DNA from: Xiphydria camelus
Lineage: Eukaryota > Arthropoda > Insecta > Hymenoptera > Xiphydriidae
NCBI GenBank assembly: GCA_963678675.1
Contig: OY783198.1
Location: 20,880,684 to 20,944,683, forward strand
Direction: 5' to 3'
DNA length: 64,000 nucleotides
In this document: positions 27,201-38,162 of the stretch, piece after piece
How positions within the stretch are numbered: position 1 is the first letter of the stretch
Layout: every line of letters begins with the position of its first letter
Translations under genes and position numbers: made by a program
Notes under the pieces: generated by a model
What the model saw: only the letters and a program-made list of their open reading frames with translations
The model's database searches: none
What the model was told of the DNA's origin: nothing

Positions 27201-28564
27201 ATAAATGTCGTAGGAATATTTACCGATACCTATATCACGCGCATATACCCACGATTTCTACGACTTCTAATGTCAATGACCATTCTCCGGAACCCGTGCA
27301 AAGTTCCCCGAGTGGTTTTCAGGGAAATAAGATTTCACGCGAGTGCCTCGTTCCCCCACATACGCGTACACGTGCTCATGGCAGCGCGTACGCTCTCGAC
27401 CGTCGGATCGTTCCAGCTGGAAGTAATCAAAATTCCAAGCTTGGAGACCTTAGAAGAGTCCCCTCCTGCAATGCGACGCAGGGGACCGCGTATAGTAATC
27501 CGATAGCTCGTTCGAGTCGATATCATTACTCGATGTTGAAATATCGAGATTTTTCCGATGAAAAATCTTTACGTTAGAGTATTTTTTTCAAATTAAGTGC
27601 AATGGCATTTTCCGACAAAATTTTGTTAACCACTCGCAAAAAAAAAGGCTAAATAGAGTACGTCGCGGTGAATGGGTTTCTTGGTTGCCTTCCGTTGCAG
27701 CATTACCGATTCTAACTGCGCCTAACGAATGGCAATCACGAAACCCATTTACTCGGAAGTAGGTATACATAGAGCGTATCATCCTGTATGTGGTATGTAC
27801 CTCGGCTTTGGATGATGCTATCGTACCGTACATACACTTCAGACTCATTATCCATCCCTGAAGAGAAGCCGCATTGTATCGGATATCGGAAAATCGAGAC
27901 AAGAGTGGCGGCGAAATAATTGATATTAATTTCGCACGTGTCAATTAAACGTTTTGTCGCGCTAACGATGAATTATCGAGCGTCAATGGCAACGAGTGTC
28001 AATGGCAACGAAAGGGCGGCTCTCGTCGCGCGCCTCCTCCCCACTTCAATCGACGCTCCCGCTTTAGCCGCGCGCGCACCGTAGATGAATCTACGGCTCG
28101 ATCGATCTAATTAAAATCGAAATTAGCGGTCTCGTTCCTCTCTCCTCTTAATTACTCGGTTAACTCGATAGTCTACGAAGGTAGGTTGGTGCCAGACAGG
28201 AAATTATCTCGTTTCCTAAATGGCGCAGACCGGTCGATAATGAAACCAGTGGAAAATCACTATAACGAGATTGTAAATTTTATGTTTTTCCCGTGATAAT
28301 TATGCCGGTATCTGATATAACAAGAAAATATAACAGAACGAGGGAGAGAAATGACGCGGTACACCGTGTCCACTCGACTAGATGCCGCTCGAAATTATGA
28401 AACCGCAACTCAGACCACATAGATCGTTTCCAGCAGTTCCTAATTCGAATTATATTTGCGTATACGACGAAATTGCGTTCGAATATAATAATGGCCCCAT
28501 GCCTCGTGGGTTTTACGACGATGTATCTGTATCGATGTAACAACGAATGTCCAGGGCGTATGGT
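24297..28564. other. Gene-free upstream flank
   Basis: The first few hundred bases should contain the promoter and 5' UTR of the membrane-protein gene. The remainder shows only short, composition-driven open frames on both strands. A (CG)n tract at about 26122-26136 is the only simple repeat of note. No homologous protein, RNA gene or mobile element was recognised. Confidence 0.45.
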
Positions 28565-28680
28565 GGCTTGACGTCACGATTGGCAAACGAAGTCAACATC
28601 CTATGCGATTGACCGTATATATATATAATAGTGTAATAAAATTTCCCACACGACCGTCACAGAGTCGTCGCTATTCAGTC
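28565..28680 (+). promoter_or_regulatory. Candidate core promoter (CRE, inverted CCAAT, TATA, initiator)
   Basis: In order on the plus strand: a perfect palindromic cAMP-response element TGACGTCA at 28569-28576, ATTGG (inverted CCAAT) at 28579-28583, a TATATATATATAATA tract at ~28617-28630, and TTCAGTC matching the arthropod initiator consensus TCAGT at 28675-28679. The TATA-to-initiator spacing (~45-50) is longer than the usual 30, which weakens the case. No coding exon is recognisable downstream, so this could serve an unannotated noncoding RNA or a distant first exon, or be coincidence. Confidence 0.25.
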
Positions 28681-28906
28681 CCTTTGTGAATTGTCAAACT
28701 CTATCGTAAGCTCTATACGTTGAGAATTTAGAGTGAAAAGGAAAAAGTTATAACGGAATCGTATACAGTACTAAACTTAGTTACGAATTCTATCGATTCT
28801 TCGTACTCGTACAGATATTACGTGACGTACACACACACACGCGCATACTCGTTGACATCGTATAGGATTCGTGCAAAGCTACCGGCGCGCTAGAGAAGGG
28901 TACCTA

Positions 28907-29196
28907 CACGGAGAAAAAGGATTTTGTTATTCTCAGCAAAATTAGGTTTTGCTACAAACTTTTTGCTATCACGACAAAAGTATTATTTGTGGTAGCAAAA
29001 TGTACGTCCAATGATAGCGAACTTAACTGCAGTCGCAGTAAAATTTTTTCTCGGTAAAAATATTTGCTATTCCAACAAATATTTTACTATTATTCGACAT
29101 ATATTTTGTCGCCACAGATAATATTTTTATCATGATAGCAAAATATTCTCAGCAAAACCAAGTTTTGCTGAGACTGCAAAATAATTTTTCTCCGTG
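28907..29196. mobile_element. TA-flanked MITE, CACGGAGAAAAA family
   Basis: The element starts CACGGAGAAAAA and ends TTTTTCTCCGTG, flanked on both sides by TA (28905-28906 and 29197-29198), the target duplication of Tc1/mariner-type transposition. It is 290 bp with no transposase. The interior repeats sub-terminal motifs such as TTTTGCTA and TAGCAAAA in both orientations, giving a self-complementary fold. It must have been mobilised by a transposase elsewhere in the genome. Confidence 0.75.
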
Positions 29197-29579
29197 TAGG
29201 AAGTATCGAGTCGTCCGCGAACGTTGGTCAATACTGGAAATGAATGGACCAGGTCACTGTACCCGGGCATATCGCGGTAAACCAGTTAGCCCGCTCGAAA
29301 GCAGGTTACAGCTATACGACAAAACGAACGGAATCGCGTATGACGTGTCCTGCGTTCGAAGCGCTCGCGTCTATATCTCTCCCGAGACGTTCCGCGACGT
29401 AATCGAGACGGTCGTTGTCTCCTGATCGCGCGAGATGCGTATGCAAACGCGTGCGCGTGCTACCACGGCACGCGGTAGACCACGATGTTTACGAATGACG
29501 AGGTATGATTAGAAAAAATATGTATACGCTTGATCGATCGTATACCATATGGCCAACTCGCAACCGATATGGTATGGTA

Positions 29580-29768
29580 AACTTACTGGCCAGGAAAGAA
29601 ACTCGAATCACTATTATTTGATTACCTACGAGCTTTTGACTCATATTTGTATAATACTTTTTTGCAGATTACGTGTTTATCTAAAATAAAGTCTTGTATC
29701 GATATAGGCCAAAAATGTATAAATAGTGAAATAATAGTGATTCGAGTTTCTTTCCTGGCAAGCAAGTT
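29580..29768. mobile_element. TA-flanked MITE with ~40-bp terminal inverted repeats
   Basis: The left end AACTTACTGGCCAGGAAAGA and the reverse complement of the right end (CCTGGCAAGCAAGTT) match over about 40 bp, through ACTCGAATCACTATTATTT. TA dinucleotides sit directly outside each end (29578-29579 and 29769-29770). The 189-bp interior has no coding capacity. The structure fits a nonautonomous Tc1/mariner-class MITE, of a family different from the one 400 bp upstream. Confidence 0.75.
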
Positions 29769-32700
29769 TAGCTTCACATGGTACACAAGCGGGTGTTCTG
29801 CGACAAATTACATCGCCGGCCGAAATTCGCGCGCGTTAATTTATTAACGGTTCCGTCGGAAAATCTATACCGCGCATCGAACGGAACCGAAGTAAGTTGG
29901 CAACATCGCGCACGGTGACTTTTGACCCAGTTGGAAGCTCGCAGGCTCCGCTAACCTTAAAACCCGGGCTATTCCAGGTCATAGAACGATGGTGCATTTG
30001 CGCTACACACACAAACCTATACTGACGCGAGGAAGAATAGATGTTAGCGAGGCAATGTTCAATCGGGGCATTACCTATCGAATATTAGGTACCCCGCGTA
30101 TGGAACCCCGATTGCGCGCATAAATATACATCTCTATATGTATAGCTTGTAGCGACGAAATCCAATATAGACGAATTCGGGGTTATTCCTAAAAAAATTT
30201 CGATAATAAAAAAAAATGGATCTAGAATCGAGTAACGAGACCGCGACAAGATCTCGTTCTCCAGCCTGTGACACTTCTTTCCTACGTGCACTCACTCTCA
30301 GCGAGAATTATAAGCGACGACGCCGCGATCTCGGATGTCCCTGTAAGTAAGCCAGCCCACGTATCATCAGGTACGATGAATGCGTCATCACGCGCGACGG
30401 ATACGAAGACAGACGCGAAACCGATGTTGTAAACGCTAGATTTAGAATGGTACCGAAGAGATTCATGTAAAATTTGATTCATCTCTATAGGTGTATTATA
30501 CATATGGATACAGCGTCATGCGTTTAAGGTAGTTCTATCACGTAGGGCCGTATTTGGTGGGGATATAAGAGCCGACTAAATAAGTTTTTTAAATGATCAA
30601 TACTGGTTTGGTAGACACTGAACCGAGTTGCAATTTTTCTGCAATCTTTCGTCTGATGATAGAACTACTAACAGAGAACGCTGCAGCTACTTGTACTCGA
30701 TCAACGACGACGCTCCCGCATGCCACGTATCATCAGGTAATGACTATGCGCCCGGAATGAATGGGAAGCATTCAGCCGCGCGCGTCTCGAGACAGTGCAC
30801 CCTGTGTCAGTGGTCGGGAATACCGACTCTCTCGCTCCTGTGTGGCGAGGGGAACGAACGGACGGGTTCCTCGAGCGTCGTCTACGATATAAAATAGAGC
30901 GTTGCTACGACAATGAAGCGTTTGAAAATTGAAGTTATTTGCAAGTGCCATTCATGCTGCTCGGGGTCCGTTAAAAGAGCTTCGAGAGGAGTGACAAGAA
31001 GAGAGGGAGAAAAAGCGAGAGAGAAGGGACGAATGCCTTTAAGACTATAAGATTCGCGCACGCGAGAACGACGAGAGGCTTAGTCTCGCGCTGGAGGTGA
31101 AGAATCGAGATTTATTCCGGTCGGCGTGACCGTCGTTGCGTAACGAGATCGAATGATACAGCGCAATGTGGAACCTGCATTTTGTCGTTTTACTCCGTGC
31201 TGTTGTCAACAGTTCTTACAACTTATAGCGGCGTTTTGGAAAGATATCAAAAAATATTCGGCGTTGAAATATTCGAATAAACGGACAAGTATCGATAAAC
31301 GGTAGCATAACTCCCTAGACAGGCGATAAATATTCGACCCATCGACACCTTGCACCTTGCTCTTTAAAGTGCACGCAGTCTTCGGTTCGGATACTGACCT
31401 TTTCGCAGCCCGCATTCGACGCGCCAGTAGGCGTCGAATTACAGCTGGATTATGATTACGCTTTACGACTCCCACGAGACCGGGCGCGTACATACATACG
31501 TGTGCAGTTACGTAGCCACACGCAGATGTACCCGCGTTCATCTAGTCCCGAGATACCCTACTATTTCGCTCTCCGCGATTTCCTACCAAAGCCATCGTCT
31601 GTATGCATAGCCACTGTAATCCCAGAAAGCGGAGAGACTGCAGCATGCGGGTATTACTTTGGTAAGCGAAGCATAATTTCATCGAAATAGCGGAACTCTC
31701 TTGCCGGTAACGGTGATGAATATTCGCCTGCGTCTTGATCCTGCGTATACATATAACTACGGGGTGATATCCTTTATATTCCGTGAAACTGTGAAGTATA
31801 AAGTGTACCATCCCGTGCATATATATTCGAACACGAATGTTTACACGGATTTACCACGGCGTACACGAGTAATCCCTGACAAAATTATACAAAGCGTCGA
31901 TAAAAGGAGACTCTGCGCGGAGAACTCTCGGAGGAGACATTCTCGGAAACATTCTTCCGCTCGAAAAGGTCTCCTCGCAGCGAATGGAAATTCTTCTTCG
32001 CATGGCGACTCGATGGAATTTGTCTTACTGCGAAATGATTGCCGCTTTGGTGGTACTGTATTGCTCTGCTGGTCATGTCTGTTTGCTACTACCAGATTTT
32101 CCTTTACAGCGAGACGTTTGCTCGCGGAAGAACGAAATTCTCGCTGGGATGTCATTTCTGAGAATGCAGAGATGTAAAAACGTTTGAAGTTATCTCAAGA
32201 ATTTTCTACTCTTGTCAATTTTTACGATTTATTTGTGAAGAATTATAAAAATATAACGAGAGGGGCAGTAAAGAGACCATTAATTTAGCTATACATTTCG
32301 AGCGGGTAAAAATAATGATTTTTTTCCATTGTAATGCCAATCGAGGTCTGACTGGAGATTTTTCTCACACCCATTACTACCCACGCTCGAACGAACGGAT
32401 ATGGCTATCGCGCGTAATCCCAAGAATCATGCACGCGACGCATCGAACAACCCCGTACATCGAACAGCCTCGAGATTGCCCACGCGAGTATCGACTAATA
32501 TGATCGTGGAAATATTTCCAGCGCTCGATACGCGTATAAATCACGGCGTGGAAGTATAACGTCCGAGCGCCGCGCCGATAACGAGACAGCCAGCGGAATT
32601 AAGGAGCGAGTCAATTAACACGAGCAAGTAGACGTCGGAGAACCGCGGAACGTTCGTATGTGCAACGCGTCCAGCGCCGGTGAACGCGCAATCTAGATTA

Positions 32701-33360
32701 CACGGAATTATCGTCGTCGCGGTCACACGTATTACAGCGTCGTCGCGTTATTTCAGGGCCGAGAATCAATTAACTGTAGTAAATTAAAAGGTCGCACGCC
32801 TATTTCGTTTTAAAGAAGACGATCGGGAGTCGCGCTAGTGACGTAGCAACTGCAGACTCGACCGACTCGGGAGACGGCAACGGGACCCAGATACGGGTCG
32901 TCCACGGAGCTAGGAGTACGAAAGGAGTAACGGCTATCTGGGTCAGCCGCGAGACTCGCGCGCGGTCTCGAGAGCCGCAGCTTCCCATATTTCCAAGCCG
33001 CGCCGACCGACCTAGCCCCCGCGTCCGATTTGCGTGAGATTAAAGAGCTCTCACCTAGAAAGCTCGCTGGCTAGTCGCGGAGAATCGGCCCGTCCAGGTT
33101 TCGTCCCCCGCTCTGCGTGCGGCACTAAAAACAACGAAAATGGGTATACCGCACAACAGTCGTCGAATCAATACCGGCGCGTGTCTCTTCAGGTACCCCC
33201 TCCTCCGGTTCCGGAAACTGCACCGAGCTGTATTAATTATCCGCTAGCGCGCGACAATGGGCGTGATGTGTGTCAATCGCGACGAGCTATTCGATCGGGA
33301 GACGTTGAATACGAGATCGGAGGAAGCTACGATGCGGTTTCGGGTGGAGATTAATTTTCG
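29769..33360. other. Gene-free stretch with minor repeats
   Basis: No supported gene. A 17-bp direct repeat (CCACGTATCATCAGGTA) occurs at 30357-30373 and 30723-30739. Between them is a 138-bp segment (30530-30667) bounded by 11-bp inverted repeats TAGTTCTATCA, perhaps a decayed element. From about 32500 to 33350 the sequence becomes CpG-rich. The open frames there are overlapping and antisense to each other, as expected from stop-poor GC-rich DNA. Confidence 0.4.
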
Positions 33361-33646
33361 GGGTGGAGAAGAATTGAGGGGGTCAGAAGCCAAGGGGTCC
33401 AAGTAGAAATACAAGTTTTCCGAGATGCTCCACATTAAAGTATTCTTGTTCTTTAAAAATACCTGCAATTTTCCTTTGCCTCAAGTGTATAAGGTGTATG
33501 AATAGTTCATACAGCTTATATATTTGAGGCAAAGAAATTGCAGGTATTTTTAAAGAACAAGAATACTTTAATGTGGAGCATCTCGGAAAACTTGTATTTC
33601 TACTTGGACCCCTTGGCTTCTGACCCCCTCAATTCTCTTCTCGCCC
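33361..33646. repeat. Near-perfect 286-bp palindrome (foldback element)
   Basis: The left arm (33361 to ~33503) and right arm (~33504 to 33646) are reverse complements at well over 90 percent identity, differing by a few substitutions and 1-2 base indels near the tips (GAGAAGAATTGAG against GAGAAGAGAATTGAG) and near CAATTTTCC. The centre is GTATGAATAGTTCATAC, leaving essentially no loop. The same 33-residue open frame (MQVFLKNKNTLM...) therefore reads on both strands, an artefact of symmetry. It may be a young foldback-type MITE; no clear target duplication was found. A transcript would form a long hairpin. Confidence 0.85.
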
Positions 33647-36072
33647 AACGATCATTCGCATCCCCTTCGATTGTTTTCATAACCGCGACGTATAAGGAAC
33701 AATTCGAACGAGAAGAGGGGAGAAATTATTACGCGTGGGTCTCTCCCACCCTTTGTAGTCCGCAGCAGACCGATGGCGCTGTTCTACGGACAATAGGATC
33801 GAGTCGTTTTCCTCGAAAGGGCAAAAGTCGTCGGAAAACGGCTCCAAGTCCCTGCAGAGCTCTTGAAATATCACGAGTTTTCTACAAAAAGGAGGAGAGA
33901 AGAGGAAAAATGTATTAAATGTATTTCGATGATAGAAAGTTCGAACACATTTAACGTGGATCATCGCGATACCTGCGTCACTCTTTTAAGCCCCTCCGCC
34001 GTAAGATAACGACTTCTCAGGGCTCACGTGACCCTATGATACGTGACGATATAGGCGAACGTTCAAAGCGCGCTCTTAAAATTTCTTTCGACCGGAAACT
34101 CCCCTCGAAGATCAAGTAGTGGAACGTGTTTGAGAGTACCACGCCGTACAACTCCATTCCCCCGTACGTATATCAACCCTCGATATACCCCTGCGCCCGT
34201 GGTGCAAGCGGGGTAAGATGTGCCGTCGGAACGGCGACACCCCGAGCCAGGCTCGCAATTTTTGTACAAATCGATAGAGCGACGGGTCGATGACTCCGAT
34301 TCGATGAATCGATCGACATCCGACGAGTATCTAATGGTTCATTGGCGGACTGCTCGCGCGTGGGTGGGAAGTCTGAGTCATTTTAGGGTCGAGTTTCATT
34401 TCTGAGAGAGGTAAGCGAATGCGGTGGAGGCAAACGTATATCGACTTCTAATATAGCACCAACGTTCACTTTTTCATACGTGTGGGTGTAGCCGAATAAA
34501 GTGTTTCTTCGGAGGACGTACGCACCGAGAAAACAGTTTATTAATCGTTGATAAATGTAATTTCAAATACGGCGAAATAAATATTTCGTTAAAAAAAAAG
34601 TAAGTTAATTATTAAAATGTTTATTTCATTCAAATGGCTGCCTCTCAAAGAATCAAATTGTGCCAAATAAATATTGTAATTGTAGGAATGGTCGAGGCAC
34701 ATAAAAAAGGCTCCGTCTTCACTCAAGTATTCTTTATTAATTTCACATATAAAATCTTAAACACAACCTCACAGCAATCTGCCCCTGTCCTTTTATTTCC
34801 TTTTCTCCCTTGACGTCCACACGCGTCCTCACCCCCTTCCGTTTCCCCCCAATTCTAAGTTTCTAATTTTCTAATTTCCTCTCTGCTGTCCCAGCTATGC
34901 ATACACATACATACATACATATATACACACACATAAAATGTTTATTTCGCCATATTTAAACAAACATTTATTAGCTATTATACAAATAAACGTTTTTCTC
35001 GATGCAGAGTACATTTCAACTCGCATCACGTATAGAAGACGTATTGGTATAGGAACCTTCTTCCTCTAGCAACAAGTGCGACAGAGTGAACGCTTACGCG
35101 CGTCACCGTTGCGACCCCCGTCTCGTACTCGCTCGCACCAACGACCGCCCCGTATGGCGCGAGCTTCGCGCGCACCCCGCATCCATACATACGCGGAGAA
35201 GCTCCGTAGCTCCGTATAGGGGGATTACGGACCAGGTAGTGCATTTTTCCCTGACCCCGGGGGGAGGAATTTCCACGAGTGGCGCGCACACGAGGCGCCA
35301 GCTGTCGCTCTCTCAGGAAACCGCGCACAAGAGGGAGGGGTAGCAGGTGTCGGTAGGAAACACCTAACCATCCTCCACCAATCAAACTATAAGGGCCGAG
35401 CGATCGAGATAAATGTTTGGGAACGTTGCGTCGACTCTCTTTTTCATTGTCAGTTCCGTCGGAGCACACGATTCCTCGCGGTATACGCGAAAGATCTCCA
35501 CCCCCCGGGCATCCTTATCAGGAGGTTTTATCGGCTCGCGCGAGAAAGAGAAGCGAGACACACGATTTCCTCTTTTCGAAATAAAAGGGAGCGAGGCGCG
35601 AGAACGATAAAGGAGTCTATATTCGCGATAACGACGCGCGTCTCAGCCGATCCAGGCTCTGATAAAGGGGGGAAGACCGTCACGCGACCTGAACCCAAAG
35701 TAAATAAAGTCGGTTTCGACTGGGCTCGAATACCAACATCGTATTTTCGTAGGCCCGAGAATTTCGACATAAATTGTACCTAGAGCAATTTTAGGTAGTA
35801 TTAGTTCATCTGATGCATCAAGATTGTGCGCTCTATGAGTCACCAAAAAGCACGCATATGTGTGTTATATGATTGTAAACTGATACAAATACAATGCTAC
35901 ATATTTACTGAAGATATCGTAAATTTTTCGTAAATATGTTGCTACAATAAATCAGCGATTAATTTGAATCATATTATGACGTAAATTTAACAATTTTTTG
36001 AAGAACAATCATTTTTTTTAAACTCATATGGCGAAATGAACGTAGACTTTAGAGCAATTAATTATTATAATT
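33647..36072. other. Gene-free stretch with a possible ~495-bp inverted-repeat element
   Basis: No gene is supported. At 34518-35012 the ends form imperfect inverted repeats of about 70 bp: the left reads GTACGCACCGAGAAAACAG and continues to ACGGCGAAATAAA, and the right mirrors it (CGTTTTTCTCGATGCAGAG preceded by TTTATTTCGCCATAT). The arms are diverged, so this would be an old MITE-like insertion. Inside is a pyrimidine-rich stretch and a CATA/CACA microsatellite near 34899-34936. 35030-35640 is CpG-rich without a recognisable exon. Confidence 0.4.
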
Positions 36073-36322
36073 TGAGGCGGTAAGAGGCAAATTGGTGTAA
36101 GTCACTTTTTTGCCATTTTAAGATGACGGCGAAAAATGTTATCTACATAATCGAATGTGTTAGCTAGAATAGTGGTGTAAGTTATAACACCGTTCACAAA
36201 GGTCCATAGGATGGCAGCACAAATACGAACAGCAAACTATAAACGTCTACAAACGGCAACATTTCTATTAAATTCTTCTGTTTCGTGAAATGACTTGCAC
36301 CACTTTGCCTTTTACCGCCTCA
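36073..36322. mobile_element. MITE-like element with TGAGGCGGTAA terminal repeats
   Basis: The left end TGAGGCGGTAAGAGGCAAAT continues TGGTGTAAGTCA and is matched by the reverse complement of the right end (TGACTTGCACCACTTTGCC, TTTTACCGCCTCA) over about 32 bp with a few mismatches. Total length is 250 bp with no coding capacity. A second GTGGTGTAAG motif at ~36172 suggests an internal partial copy. The target duplication is uncertain, so the superfamily is not assigned. Confidence 0.65.
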
Positions 36323-36958
36323 TTTGTATGAACGTCGTGACGATCATACAGTTCTGTCTTGAACGTTTACCGCTCTTCGGGTGAGCGAGAGAGATTAAAT
36401 TAAGAGACGCGTGACTCGTTGACGACGGTAGAAATAAGCGTTCCGTGGAGACGAGATCAATGTCGAAAAGAGAGACTCTGTCACGCGTCATGTCGTTAAG
36501 CCTGTATAGCTCCACACAATTCTCGTGCACTTGGTTAGAACGCGTAGATACGCTGCTCGCACACCTTCATTGTAGCACGAGGTAGTACGTACCTGTATGT
36601 ACGTATGCACGGTGCTCGTGCGGCGAGTACCTATCTGGCCACGTCAGCCGCGGGGGCACAAGCTACGAGTGTATACATACGCGTGTGTATCAACATCCAT
36701 TTCATTCGCAGTTGCGTATAGCCCTCATATGTATGCTTCCCTCCCCCCGACAGTATGATTGCATTTGTACGGATTTCACGTAGCGACGGGGTCGCGTTGT
36801 AAAATTCAGACAGTTCCGGTCGGCTCGCTATTTATATACAATACATATGTACCTTCTTCTGTACTATCGATCAAATATACAAACTTGATACTTTTTCTCT
36901 TAACTTCTCCTCGGATTAAAAGACGTTTCAAAGTACTAAGTACAAAAAAATTGTTTCT

Positions 36959-37216
36959 CACGCAAAGAAAAATAATGAGTTAGATCTAGGTACTAATAAT
37001 TACTTGCGGCATCGCAAGTAATTATTTATTTACATCAATTTGATTTTCCTTCGTATTAATTAGATATTTCTTCCTTGCAATCACATAAAATTCCACATAA
37101 TTGCAAAGAAGGAATATTTCATTGATGTATTAAAAAATTTCATTGATATAAATAAATAATTATTTGCAACCCCGCAAGTAATTTTTAGCAGATCCAACTC
37201 ATTTTTCCTCTCTGTA
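36959..37216. mobile_element. MITE copy 1 of a two-copy family
   Basis: Terminal and sub-terminal inverted repeats include ATTACTTGCG near the left and CGCAAGTAATTTTTAG near the right. The element is the same family and orientation as the copy at 37902-38162, sharing AATTATTTATTTACATCAAT-like and GATATAAATAAATAATTA interior motifs. Left-tip bases are more degraded than in copy 2. No coding capacity. A shorter nested hairpin (CTTGCGGCATCGCAAG) sits at ~37004-37019. Confidence 0.65.
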
Positions 37217-37901
37217 CAGCTTTGCGATATAACTCGATTTATTTCTATACACAGCGGACTAGAAACTCGTTGGAAATGTGACTGCGAATCGATTCGACGA
37301 TTCGAGGCACCTGCGAGCGACGGAATAAAAAAATATCGCGTCAGGGAAGAACAGATAGTATCGGTGGGGAAGAGGGGGGATGTTAATATTTGTTTCACGC
37401 GGAAAATTCCTCCGAGTTCGTTACAATCGTCCGGTGGGGGTCGGACGCGTTAAATCGATTTGGCGAGGGGTCGTCGAGGTAAACGCTACGCCAATCATTG
37501 GCACTGATGATTTAGTGCGATAGAGGCGGCGGCGAAAGGGGTGGGTAATGGAAGCGGGAAGGAAATGGGAGAAGGTGGAGTTGAAAATGACTGTTACTCT
37601 TTTCTCTCCCCAGAGACCGCGAAACGTCGTCGTATCTCCGTGAAATGCTCCCGGCCGAAATGTCGCAGTTTCGTGATTATTTGTCGCGTGACAACTCTCT
37701 CTTTCCGGCTGCAGTTAGTCATTCTTGATTATGCAGCTACTCTCCAATTTATCTTCATTTGCATTCTAGACGGCGAGGTCAATTCACTCGGGCGAACTCG
37801 TCGACAACGATGCTCGGATACCGCGGGCTTGATTATTATACATATTGTACAGGTAACGCGAATTACCAGTTATTGATGAATTGATAAAACCTCTATACAA
37901 G
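37217..37901. other. Spacer between two MITE copies
   Basis: About 685 bp without a supported gene. It holds CpG-rich sequence and the 111-codon open frame 37541-37876, which resembles no known protein. Nothing else was seen. Confidence 0.4.
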
Positions 37902-38162
37902 CACAGAGAAAAAGAATTAGTTGGATCTACTAAAAATTACTTGCGTAGTCGCAAGTAATTATGTACCTATCTATTCACATCAATTACATCTTATTTCATA
38001 TTAATTTGATATATCTCCCTTATAATCACATACTATTCCATGCAATTGTAGGGAAGAAATACCAAACAGGATGTATTACATAATTTCTTTGGTATAAATA
38101 AATAATTACTTGCGACTCCGCAAGTAATTTTTAGTAGACCCGACTAATCCTTTCTCTCTGTG
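37902..38162. mobile_element. MITE copy 2 of a two-copy family
   Basis: This better-preserved copy starts CACAGAGAAAAAGAATTAGT and ends CTAATCCTTTCTCTCTGTG, with inverted repeats of about 44 bp that include GATCTACTAAAAATTACTTG. It is 261 bp and carries no open frame of note. The tip resembles the CACGGAGAAAAA tip of the element at 28907, hinting at related families, but the interiors differ. Confidence 0.7.

Noticed and set aside
33244..33918. Identical MQVFLKNKNTLMWSISENLY peptides on opposite strands
   Set aside because: A consequence of the palindrome at 33361-33646, not a duplicated gene.
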